Counted from the stretch's first letter, positions 12,346 through 23,385 are shown. The stretch is 64,000 bases of DNA from Mermis nigrescens (GCA_036768485.1 JAVLUZ010000164.1:664677-728676); one strand, 5' to 3'. Program-made: numbers and translations. Notes: generated by a model not told the origin, from the letters alone.

Positions 12346-12867
12346 CGTAAAATCTCGTTGTACACGTGCAACGAGATTTTAGGGAAAACAAGCCAGGTTC
12401 GCGCCGGCATTAATTTGTCTTTTTTGTATCATTTAAGCGGTATAAATTGAGTTTAAAGTGCAAAAACGTCAAAATTTTGCGGCGCATAGCGCCGCCAGTT
12501 ACTGTTCTTTCTTTTTGTAAAAGCTCCAGCATTGCATTTAAGAGCCTGAATCACTCAGAATATCTTCAGACAAAGTTAGTAATTCGCAGTTTTCTTATTA
12601 GAAGCTTGAACTGTTTTGTACAAATTTGATAATTTTCTGCTCTGTCAGACTATTAGTATTCACAGAGCTACAAAATGTTAAGGGCGGTAAAAAATGACTA
12701 AATTTCTCGGCGCTTTGCGCCAATTATGATTTCCGAACTGTTTGTCAATAGAAAGGCCGTAAATTCTATATGAAAACGGTAGAAATTCCAAAAATTTTCG
12801 GCACTTCTAGCCGCTTTACACTTTTTGTATTTTTGATCGTCAGAAACCCATAAATTAGCTAGGCTAC
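12346..12867. repeat. Stretch with two more GGCGC hairpins
   Basis: Palindromes GGCGCATAGCGCC (about 12481-12493) and GGCGCTTTGCGCC (12709-12721) lie in otherwise unremarkable AT-rich DNA, each preceded by AAAATTTT-like sequence. Probably decayed copies of the hairpin-bearing families. Confidence 0.45.
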
Positions 12868-13300
12868 ATCAGTGTTTTTTATATTCAGCAAAGATTTTCC
12901 CGATGTACAAAGACTCTTCTGGACCGTCTTTGTACAGGTGCAAGATTTTTGGGAAGACAAAAATTGCAAGAAAGGTCTAAAATTCGTAAAATTTTCGGCG
13001 CTTCGCGCCGAAAATGAGTAATTGTGTATTCTATATAACTTTATACTGGCAGAAATTGAATTTCAAAAGGAAAATATCAAATTTTTCGGCGCTTCGCGCC
13101 GTTTTAAGACGATTCTTTATGATTTTTTGCCCTCATGAAACCAGGAATCAGCCAAAATACACTACCAAAAGTCGAACAACTGTTTTTGCCACCCTAAAAT
13201 CGCTACCGTACCATATCATAATACTCAAAAATGTGTGTCTACAAAATGTACAAAGACTTTTTGGGGACCATCCTCGCACATCCACAAACGGACAGGTCGG
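12868..13300 (+). mobile_element. Repeat family B copy
   Basis: Starts CAGTGTTTTTT...CAGCAAAGATTTTCCC, then GTACAAAG pairs, then two CGGCGCTTCGCGCCG palindromes at 12996-13010 and 13087-13101, then an ACTACCAAAAGTCGAAC block and the second GTACAAAG terminus. Other copies near 18371-18806, 42758-43040, 49450-49892, 52236-52671 and 53594-54027 keep the same order and the ~90-bp palindrome spacing. Intact copies are about 435 bp with CAGTGTTTTTT / AAAAAACACTG ends. Confidence 0.7.
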
Positions 13301-13364
13301 AAAACTCAGTTTTACTATAAATAACGTTACTGGCATTCAATGCAAAAGTAGTCTTAAAAAATTT

Positions 13365-13420
13365 TTGTTTATGCCCCCCGAACCAAAATCCTGGCTACGC
13401 CTCACCCCGATTATGTAGTC
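13365..13420 (-). repeat. Family C end fragment
   Basis: TATGCCCCCCGAACC...CCTGGCTACGCC is the inverted form of the family C start seen at 11550. It lies just beyond a family B copy. Confidence 0.5.
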
Positions 13421-15162
13421 CTACGGTCCTATACAGCCTATTGTTAAAAGCAGTTCGAAAAGCATACGGGGTGTTTTTTACTAAATTATTTTCCTCAGCG
13501 CCTGTACACTATGATCAGTGTTCTGCAATAGCACCGGACAACATATTCTATTTAAGTTTATTCTGTGGAAGTAGATTTTGACTTACGGGCCTGTCGAGAA
13601 CAATAACGTTGTGACCAATGCGTGCGGCGCTCTTACTTTAACGCCGTACCTTAAAAATGTTAATTTATAAATAAAAACAGAAATAGTAACAAAAAAATTT
13701 TCACTGAGTGAAAAATATTAGAGGATCTAAAACCTATTTGTCCTTAAAACAGATCAAGAACTTTTTTAGTGCCAGTCAATCAAGTTGGAAAACGACTTTT
13801 GCATTACTGCTTCGTTTTACTAAGAACTCGATGGGAAGAACAAAAATTCTACGATTTTCGTTGGATTCCATTAAACTGTAAAAAAATGTTCGAGCATTAT
13901 AAATTTTGAATTTTATGATTTGGGAAATGCAGCTGAACTTTGTACTGGTTAATTAGCGCGTCTAAAAGTAATTAAATACTCACACAAAACCATTCCTTAA
14001 ACCCTTTATGGCAGCTAGAAGTGGCTTGTATTTCGGATTGCACAAAAATTCTTTAGTAAGCATATTATAATAGGAGCTATATTGGCAGTGATCTTCCAAA
14101 TCTTTCGCTTCAAACGTCATACCCATATTATCCTTTGAAACAAACTAAACGTACAAAATAAAATGAAGATCAGCTACATATTTACTCGATAACGCTGTAT
14201 GCTTAGCGTTAACCAGAACAATGCATCGGCATTGGAACTAGGATTTCTGTCAGCTGGCGGCAGGTCCTTCCTTATCCAGGATTTTATTTCGGGGAGGGCC
14301 GAATATTTAGAGGTCAGATATCTGGAGAACCATTGGGAGATGGGCAAAAATAAGGGATTTTCGAGCGTATCTCGACGAGCTCTATGCAATGGTAAAGAAA
14401 AATTTCGAGAAAAAATTTGAACACTCTTAGCTTCATTTCATACTCATATTACACAAATCTGTCGCTTAAATAATATAAACAACTGATTTCTCATCATTCA
14501 ATCAACGAATAATTTCCTAGCTTCTGTCTTTGTATTTAATCTTTGTGATTTACAAAGAAAAACAATACAGAAAATGAGTAATTCAGCGCGAAGCGCCGAA
14601 AAATTCAACATGTTCTACATAAGTAAATCAAATTTAGGCGGTTTTGGGCGGACTAGAAGACAAAAACTATAGATAAACAATAAATTTGGCGCAAAGCACC
14701 AAAAAATTTTGAGTTCACTCGCTCAAAAGTACGCTAAAAACCTGTTTTGGTGGTGTTTTAGACCAACTTCGAGAATTTTCCATTCTTTTCCTTTGGGGGA
14801 CCCTGTTTCGAAAATTATTTTCCATTTTCGAGGGGTACGCCCCCTGAATACGAGTCAGGCTGATGGAATCACAACTTTTTCCAAAAGTCAGAAATATTCA
14901 CCTGCCTGATAAATAAGGGAAAAATAGCACGTTCTCCGTATCGCGCAGGATATCTTTGGAATCATTTTTGATGCGAGCTTAAAAAATAGTGGTTTTAAAA
15001 CCACTATTTTAAGAAAACTCAAGACTTAAGAAAACCTAAAAACTTCTTAGTATTTTCAAGCCCTAATTTCGCGTAAAGCGCAAATCTTTAAGGTCCAGGT
15101 ACCAAAAATATAATAAAATGAATAAAATTCCTATTTCCTTTGTTACATTCATATACTTAAAG
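13421..15162. other. Intergenic, with a perfect 28-bp palindrome
   Basis: 14983-15010 is a perfect inverted repeat, AAAATAGTGGTTTT followed directly by its complement. A GCGCGAAGCGCCG hairpin is at 14586-14598. No supported exon; the open frame on the minus strand near 14174-14389 is discussed under rejected items. Confidence 0.5.
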
Positions 15163-15557
15163 CCATAGGTGCACAAGGTCAGGGTCGGCAGGAGGGAGGG
15201 GTTGTAAAATCTCAGAAATCTAAGACAGTAAATTTTCCGTTCACGAATTTTTCGTTTAAACGACAAAATGGTCAAAATAGCCTACAAAACGTTTCTGTGG
15301 TAATTCCGCATTTTCAATCCATTTTGACTGCATTATATCACTTTTACCATTAAAAAAACAAAATTGATCAATTTTCGGGTAAGATAGATATAAGTACTAA
15401 TTCGGCGCTTTCGGCGCGAAGCGCCGGAAAAATTTTGGCATTTTTACTGCTTTTGACCTCAAAAATGATACAAAAAACGTTCTGCCAGCTCAAATCGCTG
15501 GACAGTACCTGTCGGGCTAACCCTTCAGACCCCCCTCCCCTCACCCCCTATGTGCAT
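15163..15557 (+). mobile_element. Repeat family F copy
   Basis: Starts CATAGGTGCACAAGGTCAGG, then GGTCGGCAGG, a GTTTAAACGACAAAATGG block, GCATTATATCACTTTT and a GCTGGACAGTACCTGTC block, ending near CCCCTATGTGCATGTA. Copies: 21606-21925, 23133-23385 (partial) and 56812-57215. A double GGCGC hairpin sits inside near 15403-15426. Non-coding; the two ends share GTGCA. Confidence 0.65.
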
Positions 15558-15706
15558 GTATGCTTAAAGCAAAATACATCTACATAGCGAAGGATTTGAC
15601 GCATATCACGGTATAGTGCCATTTATCTTCCACTGAAAAACTATATACAACGTCTTTTACTGATCTTTTGCCCCATTAAGCCTTTTTATGAGCCCTTGAG
15701 TTACAT

Positions 15707-15920
15707 CCCAGGCCGTCCATGGAACGAGCTGACACAAAAGCTGGACTAGCAGAAGACGAGTTCGTTTGGGTGAGCTGGTTTTGAGAAAAATGTGGAAAAA
15801 ACTGTGGAAAATCAAACGAAATTGACATTTTTACCCATTTTCAGCCCAAGTAGGGGGATCAACCAACCTTTGAAAGCCAATAATCGGACGGACTGAAGCT
15901 TAGGCTATTGCTCAGGTGCT
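15707..15920 (+). mobile_element. Repeat family H copy (diverged)
   Basis: Matches 20046-20268: GGCCGTCCATGGAACGAGC, ACAAAAGCTGGAC, ACCCATTTTCAGCC, ACCAACCTTTGA, then GACTGAAGCTTAGGCTATTG and CTCAGGT. This copy is the more diverged of the two. Confidence 0.6.
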
Positions 15921-16649
15921 TAAATAAATATATATCTGGTCCACAAGAAATAAGAATCTTTCAGAAAAATTAAAGATTTCAAAATTAGCAAATTTGTGTT
16001 CAACGAGCTCTTCAAATCCGCCTTGGTGAGTCTCGAAGAACTAATTATGTAAATTGCATTCCAAGTGAATGCAGATTTGTCAATAGTTCAGGATTCGACT
16101 TCTTTCGAATTTTGAATAAAAAACCGATATTCAAATGTTGTCCTTCCTTGTCTGCTATCTATGAAAATGTGACCCAAAAACACAAAAAGGAATTTGACTA
16201 ATAAAGAAAATGAACAGAGAACATATCTGAAGTAAAAACAAATTTGCGTTAAATTTGTTTGATCCTGTCGCTGTGTGCGCAATCTACCCAAAAGACAAGA
16301 GTCCAACAAACACTTCATCGTATAGAGTAAGATGCCAAAAAACTATACTCGATAGTTATATACTATTTCAAGGTTGTTATGACTGGTATAATGAAGTGAA
16401 TTATCGAAAGCTTTCATTAGCGCACGCCGTAGATAATATTTACTCATAAAGACTGGCATCAGCATCAATTCAATGAATCTTGAAGCATGCTTATACAGAG
16501 CTGATATAAATTTGACAGAAGAATTTATTTCTAATAAATTCTATGCACGTGCATAGATAGATGTTGCGCGGATAGAACTTAATGGTTTGAATCAAGCATA
16601 ACGAATTAATTGCAATGATCAAATAATCAATTAAGGCATAACTTGTGAA

Positions 16650-16815
16650 TCACAGTAACGATTTAAGCAGACCACTGTCTGAGCTTGGCTCCATTATAAG
16701 TTTTTGTACTTCTTTGAATTTTGGATTAGAAGCGTCTTTCATAAGACAAAACATTGAACATTCGCTAGTAATCAAATTAGCACCCATACGCTCAAGAGCC
16801 CGAAACGCAAACAGC
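16650..16815 (-). CDS. ISOC1/ISOC2: ISOC exon 3 (terminal)
   Basis: 166 nt including the TGA stop at 16650-16652. Acceptor TTTGTATTTAG|G completes Arg157. The translation has ALERMGANLITSE, then NPKFKEVQKLIMEPSSDSGL, the normal C-terminal signature of the family. It is too short and ATG-poor to be found as an open frame and was located by reading the minus strand for this motif. Confidence 0.9.
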
Positions 16816-19800
16816 CTAAATACAAAACAAATTGAGATATCATAAACAAGGTAGACATAGATTTGAAGCGTTTTTTAATTTTTTTCAATTTTTATTGTTC
16901 AATCCCTTTCTGATTAGACAAAATCAGATGTTCCCTTACATGGACGCACTGCTCATGCGCATCGACCGCTGAACCCATATCCTGGATTTGCCTAAGGAAA
17001 TAAATATCTTAGATAATCTGCTCATAATCTCAGGAACTCTTTTGGCTTAGCTGGAATAAAATGAATTTTTCAATGTTTTTTTAACAGGCTTTATCCACCG
17101 AGATAATGAAAAATTCGATTTTTTCTAATATGCAAAGATCAAATTCTTCCAGGAGAAACCACTAGGTTTATGTCGATATATGCATCGTTTCTAATATTTT
17201 CTATTAAAAAGATCCGGTATTCAATACAAATGTTGCACGATATACAAATATGCATTTAAGAGAAAAGATGGGAATACACTAGGGCAGCAGGCTAATTCTG
17301 AGGGGTCAGATGGGGCAAAGTTGCCAAAAATAGCACCGAAAATTCAATTCTGGAGGAAGGGGTTTCAACCTGGAGGCTTCAAATTCTGGGGGAGTGGTGT
17401 AAACCCTCTCAAAACCCATCACGCCCACGTGTGGATGGGGATCTATAAATCGAAGTCGGCTCGGCCATATTGCATCACGAAATTTCTCATTCGAGCAGTT
17501 TGATTGTATTTTGATTAAAAACTGAAGGTCATTTACACATCTTTCCCCAATAGCCAGTCAGTCGTACCCAAAATTTGAGCCGCTTTATGTACACATTGTG
17601 AAACAAAAATTGTTTTTTGACCTTTATAGTAGTATAGTTTGTCCAATCTCTGGATTACTGGCGAGAAAAAGATACTAAACATTTCGCAAATCGGCGCGAA
17701 GTGCCAAAAAATTTGTCGGTTTTGCCTTTCTAAACATAATTTCTGCCATTACAGAGGCGTATAGAAAAGACAATTACTTGTTTCGACGCGAAACGCCTAA
17801 ATTTTTTCTGAACTTAGACCTCTTCACAGTTCACGTCTCACCAAAAATCTTTGTACACACACAAAGACGATCCTGGAAAGTCCTTGTACATCGGAAAAAA
17901 CATTAGCGAATACAAAAAACCATGCTGTTAAGTAGTTCACTTGCACAAAAAGTAATTCACATGCTGAGCTTTAGATGGGTGCGTATTTTAAAATCATGAA
18001 CCTCAAAAGTGAGTTTGCGCGAAACAGAAAGGTATGTAAAAAATAGGCGATTGAACAGATTTAGAATTTTTTATTCCCTAATATCGCTCAGAAGCAGGTA
18101 CCTACTTCTCTAGAATTGAGAAGTTTTCCGTAAGTCACCGATAAATTGTTTTTTACTTGCATGCCCACTAGTCAAAAATTTCTGGTCCCACAAAAAACGT
18201 AGCTGAAACAACAAGACCCGTAGATCTAAGACCTTTATTTCGTCGTTTCTTAACAAAACACACTGACTTTGAACATTCGAAGAGAAACGAGAAGTAATAT
18301 AATTAATAAAATATAACAAAAGAAGGTAATAAAACGATAACGACCATACCTGGGCGTGGGGGTTGGAGCAGTGTTTTTTGTACAAGGTCCATTTGTACAT
18401 ATACAAAGAAGGTCCCTAAAAGTCTTTGTACATTTTGTACACACAAATTTTTGGGTACTATAATATGGTACTGTAGCGATTATAGTAAGGCAAAAACAGA
18501 GTTGCTCGACCTTTGGTAGAGTATTTTAGCTAATTTCTGGGTTTCTGAGGGTAAAAATCACTAATAATCGTATCAAAACGGCGCGAAGCGCCGAAAAATT
18601 TGACATTTTTCCCTTCAAAATGCAATTTCTGACATTATTAAGATATATACATAGAACATAATTACTCATTTCGGCGCGCCGAAAATTTTTGCGAATTTCA
18701 AACCTTTCTTGCAGTTTTTGTCTTCCAAAAAATCTTTGTACATGTACAAAGACGGTCCCCAAAAGTCTCCGTACATCGGGGAAAATCTTTGTCGAATACA
18801 GAAAAAACACTGGTTTGGGGGTATGCACCCCAGAAACCAAAATACCCCCCAGAATTCAATTTTGTTTTTTTCACAATTTTTTATGCCAATGGATAGTGCT
18901 CGATGATAAACGTTGAAAAAGGGTAAGGCCATTTTTTGACCTTCGAAAAAATCTTGCACCCAGCCCCCAGAGCTCTGGTGCCGCCCACCTATGATAACGA
19001 CTATGGATAAAAAAGTTAATCGTGACTTTTGTTTTACTCGCCGGCATATTAGATTTTGCGGAGTATGGGAGGAGTTTTGGAGGAGACTTTACCCTTTCCT
19101 TCGCAGAAAAAATTCATTCCCCTAAAAATTTTCGATCGATTTTCCCAACAAATCTCATAAAACGTCCTATTTTTTGCGTTTTTAGCGATCTTATACTTCG
19201 AAACGGCTTGCGCTAAACAGCCATTTTCAACTACATTTTGTAGAATTTTATTCGATTTTCTTGGAAATTTTTATGCTTTTATCGCCTAGGAAGAAAGAGC
19301 GTCGTCAGAAACGCAAGACAATTATGTTTTGATGCGCAGCCGACGTTTTTCAATAGGTACAACAAAGATACTTTTAGAAAACATTTTTGGTTTTATTTCC
19401 ACAGACTGAATGTAAAGTTTTGTATATACTTGCTCACCGATCCATTTGAGTTCGAGATGAGCACGCGTCCACAATAACGTGAACGCGATAATCCTTTAAA
19501 AGCAAATCGACACACGTCTGGTAAATGCAAGCGTGAGTTTCAATGCCACACAAAAGAATAGATGAGACGTTAGGGTGTTTCGTCTTTAAATGCTTCTCTA
19601 CATCGTCAATGAACATAGAAAAGCGGGTCTTTTCGAATATAGGGACGCTGAATTTGGCTAAATTCAATTCTGGAACCGTTCGTCCAAGCCCTATGCAAAA
19701 CGAAATGCATTTGCGATTCATTTATAAATATCTGTGTTTTAACTTCAAAAACGTGATTAAGAAAGTCATGTTCAATGTGCACAAAATACGAAAATCATAG

Positions 19801-21158
19801 TACGAATTGCAATACATACACGAGAATAATATAATTCACAACATACATGTAACAGGGAGATAGGGAGCGCCATACATATAATGGGTCGAAGTTTTGGGAG
19901 GAGCGTCCCCCGGCCAATTTTAGGGAGGGATAAATGACCTCCAATTTTTGGCCAGAAACGGCCAAAAACACCTAAAAACGGCCAAAAAATCGAAAGTTTT
20001 TCCAAAAATGGGGAGAGGGTGAAAAAATTCTTACTCTGGAGCACACCTGGACAATGGCCCATTTCAGCCCGTCCACGGAGCGGGCTGGCACAAAAGCTGG
20101 ACGGGCTGAAGGGTCCGCTTAGATGGGCTGATTGTGAAAAAATGTAAAAAAACAGTCGAAAATCGAAGAAAATTGCCTTTTTCAACCCATTTTCAGCCTA
20201 ACTAGGGACCAACCAACCTTTGAGAGCTCACGGTTGGACGGGCTGAAGCTTTGGCTATTGCTCAGGTATGCTATGGAGAGAGAGGGGATGGGAGAGGCAC
20301 GTCCGACCTTTGGTGGGGGATCCCCCGAATCCCCCTATTATATGTATGTATGGGGATCCCCCCGAATTCCCCTGTTATATGTATGTATGGGGATCCCCCA
20401 CCCCACACAAGGTTTCGTCCTCCGCCCATTCCCAAAGCCAGAAAAGTTTTGACCCCCCTAATTTTTAGAAGAAATTGAATTTTCTAGTCGTTTTCGGGTG
20501 TTTTTGGCAGTATTTAGCCAAATTGAAGGTCATTAAGCCCCCCACCCTTAAAATGGCCGCGGACCCCACCCGAAATTTCGAGCCGTTACATTAACTGTAT
20601 ACAATAAGTATATATAAGTAGAAAAAGATAAAATACAAAATTTCGAGCGAACATTTAGCACGCAGGAGGTTGTATATACAGTCAGAGAGAACTGCGCTAA
20701 AATCTAGAACCTAATACGTACTAAGACAAAAAAAGTTAAAAAATAAAAAAATTTTCTTTACTATTCATTTTTTAAAATTTTCATTACGTATTTATGTGTT
20801 TGCAAAATGATTTTCAGTTCATTTCAAATGAAAGACAACTTCTGAAAGAAGCGCATTAACTTTTGTTCATCATTAAGATTCCAAGAATGTCGAAGTATGT
20901 AAAGCAAAAGGAAAAGAAAATGTTTTAAATTTGGAGCGTACCTTTGGGATATTGTTCTGTTGCGACAATCGGCATGTTGAAAATACTTGCGAATTGAAGC
21001 ATTCGATTCGATGCAGAAACGACATCGTCAAAGTAGAAAATCAACTTCCTAAACTTTTCCTGCATATCACACAAAAACAGGGCTGACACCTCCGGCGACA
21101 TATTCTTTAAACAAGTCGCCATTTCTAATGAAGGTCGCTTAATCGCTTGAGACAACAT
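16650..21158 (-). CDS. ISOC1/ISOC2: Isochorismatase domain-containing protein (ISOC family), three exons
   Basis: Exons 20942-21158, 19438-19690 and 16650-16815 join in frame (phases 1 and 2) into 211 residues, close to the usual length of animal ISOC2. The family is a cysteine-hydrolase fold of the isochorismatase/nicotinamidase superfamily; the physiological substrate of animal ISOC proteins is not settled. Visible in order: LFLCDMQEKFR (Asp31), TEQYPKGLGRTVPEL (66-81), FEKTRFSMF (Lys93), LLCGIETHACIYQT (Cys127), VDACSSRTQMDR (146-157), then ALERMGANLITSE, PKFKEVQKLI and a C-terminal SDSGLL. Asp31, Lys93 and Cys127 are the expected triad, so the enzyme looks intact. The start at 21158 is the first ATG after a splice-acceptor-like site; a second ATG at residue 13 is possible. 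Introns of about 1.25 and 2.6 kb contain families A, B and H. No signal peptide, so probably cytosolic or mitochondrial. Confidence 0.93.
17640..17930 (-). mobile_element. Family B copy, diverged
   Basis: Contains CGGCGCGAAGTGCC (about 17693) and a decayed second hairpin about 90 bp on, then ATCTTTGTACACACACAAAG and a GAATACAAAAAACCATG end. This is the family B order on the minus strand, truncated at the other end. Lies in ISOC intron 2. Confidence 0.55.
18345..18990 (+). mobile_element. Family A copy split by a family B insertion
   Basis: Family A starts at ACCTGGGCGTGGGGG (18345-18365), is interrupted, and resumes at TTTGGGGGTATGCACCCC (about 18809) through CAATGGATAGTGCTCG to GGTGCCGCCCACCTATG (about 18995). 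In uninterrupted copies these two pieces are adjacent. Lies in ISOC intron 2. Confidence 0.7.
18371..18806 (-). mobile_element. Family B copy nested in family A
   Basis: Bounded by CAGTGTTTTTTGTAC and AGAAAAAACACTG, an 11-bp terminal inverted repeat. Contains the two hairpins, CGGCGCGAAGCGCCG at 18579-18593 and CGGCGCGCCG at 18672-18681, and both GTACAAAG-rich blocks. The flanks GGTTGGAG and GTTTGGGG match at 6 of 8 positions, consistent with an aged 8-bp target duplication. Confidence 0.7.
19020..19345 (-). repeat. Repeat family J copy
   Basis: CGTCGTCAGAAACGCAAGAC and AATTATGTTTTGATGCG match the family J core in inverted orientation. Ends uncertain; adjoins ISOC exon 2. Confidence 0.4.
19438..19690 (-). 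CDS. ISOC1/ISOC2: ISOC exon 2
   Basis: 253 nt, residues 73-157. Acceptor TTTTGCATAG|GG, donor CG|GTGAGC. Contains the catalytic Lys (EKTRFSM) and the nucleophile Cys (ETHACIYQT) plus the conserved VDACSSR. Confidence 0.93.
20046..20268 (+). mobile_element. Repeat family H copy with short inverted ends
   Basis: Starts ACCTGGACAATGGCC and ends GGCTATTGCTCAGGT, matching as inverted ends at 11 of 15 positions. Inside are CGTCCACGGAGCGGGCTGG and GGACGGGCTGAAG, the latter near both ends. A diverged copy is at 15707-15920. Lies in ISOC intron 1. Confidence 0.65.
20316..20399. repeat. 37-bp tandem repeat, 2.3 copies
   Basis: Units start GGGGATCCCCC and end TATATGTATGTAT (20316-20351, 20352-20388, partial to 20399). 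Each unit contains a GGGGATCCCC palindrome. Three overlapping open frames here are by-products of the repeat. Confidence 0.85.
20942..21158 (-). CDS. ISOC1/ISOC2: ISOC exon 1
   Basis: 217 nt, residues 1-72 plus one base of Gly73. Carries the first catalytic block CDMQEKFR and ends in YPK. The donor reads G|GTACGC on the minus strand. The splice restores YPKGLG, the sequence expected for the family, which fixes the boundary. Confidence 0.92.
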
Positions 21159-21190
21159 CGTTCAGTGCGATACTGCCTAAAGAAAAGAAT
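21157..21190 (-). promoter_or_regulatory. Splice (or trans-splice) acceptor 18 nt before the ISOC start
   Basis: On the minus strand TTCTTTTCTTTAG ends at 21177, followed by an 18-nt leader and the ATG at 21158. It is either the end of a 5' UTR intron or a spliced-leader site; the sequence alone cannot decide. Confidence 0.55.
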
Positions 21191-21605
21191 TAAACGCAAA
21201 GAAATAATATTTTTAAAAAAGGTAAATCGATTTTATAGATGTACCTAGGCCTAGCTCCAGCCCAAGGCTGGTCCCAAGACCGGAGCCTAAACCTTTTAAT
21301 ATTTTTGTTAGCTGCAGACTTGATGACTTAATTGCATGAAATGAAAAGCTCAACACTCGAGTGATAAGCAAAAACTCGTCACTCGTATAATTCTATTAGT
21401 CAATAGTCACACACTTTTATTTAGATATAGATGTCGAAGCTTAAGCGCATTCAACTGTGGGATTATAGCTCATCTATAAACCATGAGCTTTTAGAAGTGA
21501 TGAAATCTCAAAGTTTTTTCAATCAATCAGGACAGAGTTTGCACCAAACAACAATCATTAATAAATGTTGTCGAGTCATACCTTCCAGTGACAGCTGCAT
21601 ACATA

Positions 21606-21925
21606 CCATAAATGCACAAGGTCAGGGTCGGTAGGGAGAGGTAAAATCCGAGGAATTCAAAACATATAAATTTAACGTTCACGATTCTTTGCTGTTTAAA
21701 CGAACAATAAAACGTTTTTTGGTGGTAATATCGCATTTTGAAAGCATTTTTAGTCTATTTTGACTAAATTATATCACTTTTGATACTAAAAAATATAGCA
21801 ATTTCGACCTTAAAAATGATGCAAAAAACGCTCCGTCAGCACAAAATCGCTGGACAGTACTTGTCTGGCTGACCCTTCAAGGGAGATAATACCCCTTTCC
21901 TCACCCCCCCATTGTGCATGTATAT
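21606..21925 (+). mobile_element. Repeat family F copy
   Basis: ATGCACAAGGTCAGGGTCGG, the GTTTAAACGA block, TTATATCACTTTT and CGCTGGACAGTACTTGTC in family order, ending near TTGTGCATGTA. Followed to about 21990 by a further CATGCACATATG-rich stretch. Confidence 0.65.
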
Positions 21926-22159
21926 TTACATGCACATATGTAGGGGTGAGGGAGGCCGGAGGGGGTGTTATTATCCCCTGAAGGATCAGACACTCACATG
22001 CACGCTGGAGGATCAAAGATTTCTCGCCAAATTAATCAATTAATATATTTTTATTATCGTTGACATAATGCAGTCAGATGGGCTGAAAATGCTAAAAAAT
22101 GCGACCTTACCACGTAAACACGCTTTACTTGACTATTTTATTTTAATTTTATATTTGTT

Positions 22160-22400
22160 ATATTCGTACATGCACATGGTCAAAAGATATGGGAGAAGGT
22201 AAACCGAGTATCCTTAGAGGGGGCGGTGAATGATTCATTTTTATGGCTAATTATGGCGCTAAAATGATATTTATGTTGATTTCTTAGATATTTTCGTCGT
22301 TCCTTACCCCCTCCCAGTCACAACCCGTAAAAATGCTTCAATTCGTTGTACATATTTTACTCTTCGTGAATATTCGTGATTACGTTTGCATGAAAACAAA
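22160..22400 (+). repeat. Repeat family G copy
   Basis: Begins ACATGCACATGGTCAAAAG, then GGGAGAAGGTAAACCGAGT, and ends near TACGTTTGCATGAAAACAAA. The same order occurs at 45991-46160 and, inverted, at about 59170-59365. Non-coding. Confidence 0.6.
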
Positions 22401-22513
22401 TGATAAAAAGAACAATGACTTGGACTATTAAATATGGACAGAATAATGGACAAAAAGTGTCGAAATGAATGAATTAACAGAGTACTACTCGAAAAAATAC
22501 TTCAGATTATACT

Positions 22514-22925
22514 GCTGGGCATACATGGACAAAGGCCGATCTTCCCATTGATACCGGCTGCCCAATTATTTGGTTGGTTGTCCTTGTACTAAATAGTTGC
22601 TTGGTTAGTTGATTGGTTGCTTAGTGGTTAATTGGTTAATTATTGATTGTTTGACTGATTATTAGTTGGTTAGTCATTGATTGATTGGTTTGATTAGCTG
22701 ATTTTCAAATGGTTTTCACGTATTTTCCTGGATTCATATTCCACTTTCTATTTGATTGACTGATTTTTGAGTCATTTTTGTGAATTTCCATCATTTTTCT
22801 TCTATTTGTTCAGAATTTATAAATTTTCCATCAATACCGGCAGCTCTTCCCATTGATACCGACCCGGTTCCCATTGATAACGGGTTAAATGAAGTTGCAC
22901 GGTTTGTCCATGTATGCTGCTGAGC
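22514..22925. mobile_element. MITE with GCATACATGGACAAA inverted ends and TTGG-rich core
   Basis: GCATACATGGACAAA (about 22519-22533) is matched by TTTGTCCATGTATGC (22903-22917). The words CCCATTGATACCGG recur at both sides of the core, and the core (22560-22690) is a degenerate TTGG/ATTG run. About 410 bp, non-coding. No confident target duplication. Confidence 0.65.
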
Positions 22926-23132
22926 ATCGTTTGTAGCTCTTTCATGATTTCAATAATAGGTTTCGGTCCACAAATGACCTGAGGGAGGTATGCCTTTCAA
23001 AAGTTGTGGTAGGGGGATAACCCCATACCCTCCAGTGTGCATATACATGCGATTATATTTTGAGAATTTTCGATTGACTAGCAAAAAAAGCGTCAACACT
23101 AAATTTAAAGATCTGGATTTTTGGGGTTTTAC

Positions 23133-23385
23133 CCATAGATGCACAAGGCCAGGGTCAGCAGGGGATGGGAGTAATCTCAGAAATCCAAAACAGTAAATTT
23201 ATAGTATTAACAATTTGTTTGCTATTCAAACGACAAAAATTGTTAAAATAGGACATGAAACGCTCTTCGTAGTAATGCCCCATTTTTAAAGCATTTTCAG
23301 TCCATTTTGACGGCGTTTTCGACCTGCAATCTAAAGGATTAAATACAACAATGACGAAAACAGCCCGCAGTGACCAACCCGTAAG
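23133..23385 (+). mobile_element. Repeat family F copy, truncated
   Basis: AGATGCACAAGGCCAGGGTC, AATTTATAGT, ACGACAAAAATTG and CATTTTGACGGCG follow family F order, but the distal half is missing or unrecognisable. Confidence 0.55.

Noticed and set aside
14174..14389. Minus-strand frame with ALPEIKSWIRKDLPP, first considered as the ISOC C-terminus
   Set aside because: A few identities at family spacing, but the true terminal exon at 16650-16815 matches far better, is nearer, and has the right splice phase. The resemblance is chance.
20234..20478. Three overlapping plus-strand frames with repeated CMYGDP-like words
   Set aside because: All three frames are open because a 37-bp unit without stops repeats; no domain.
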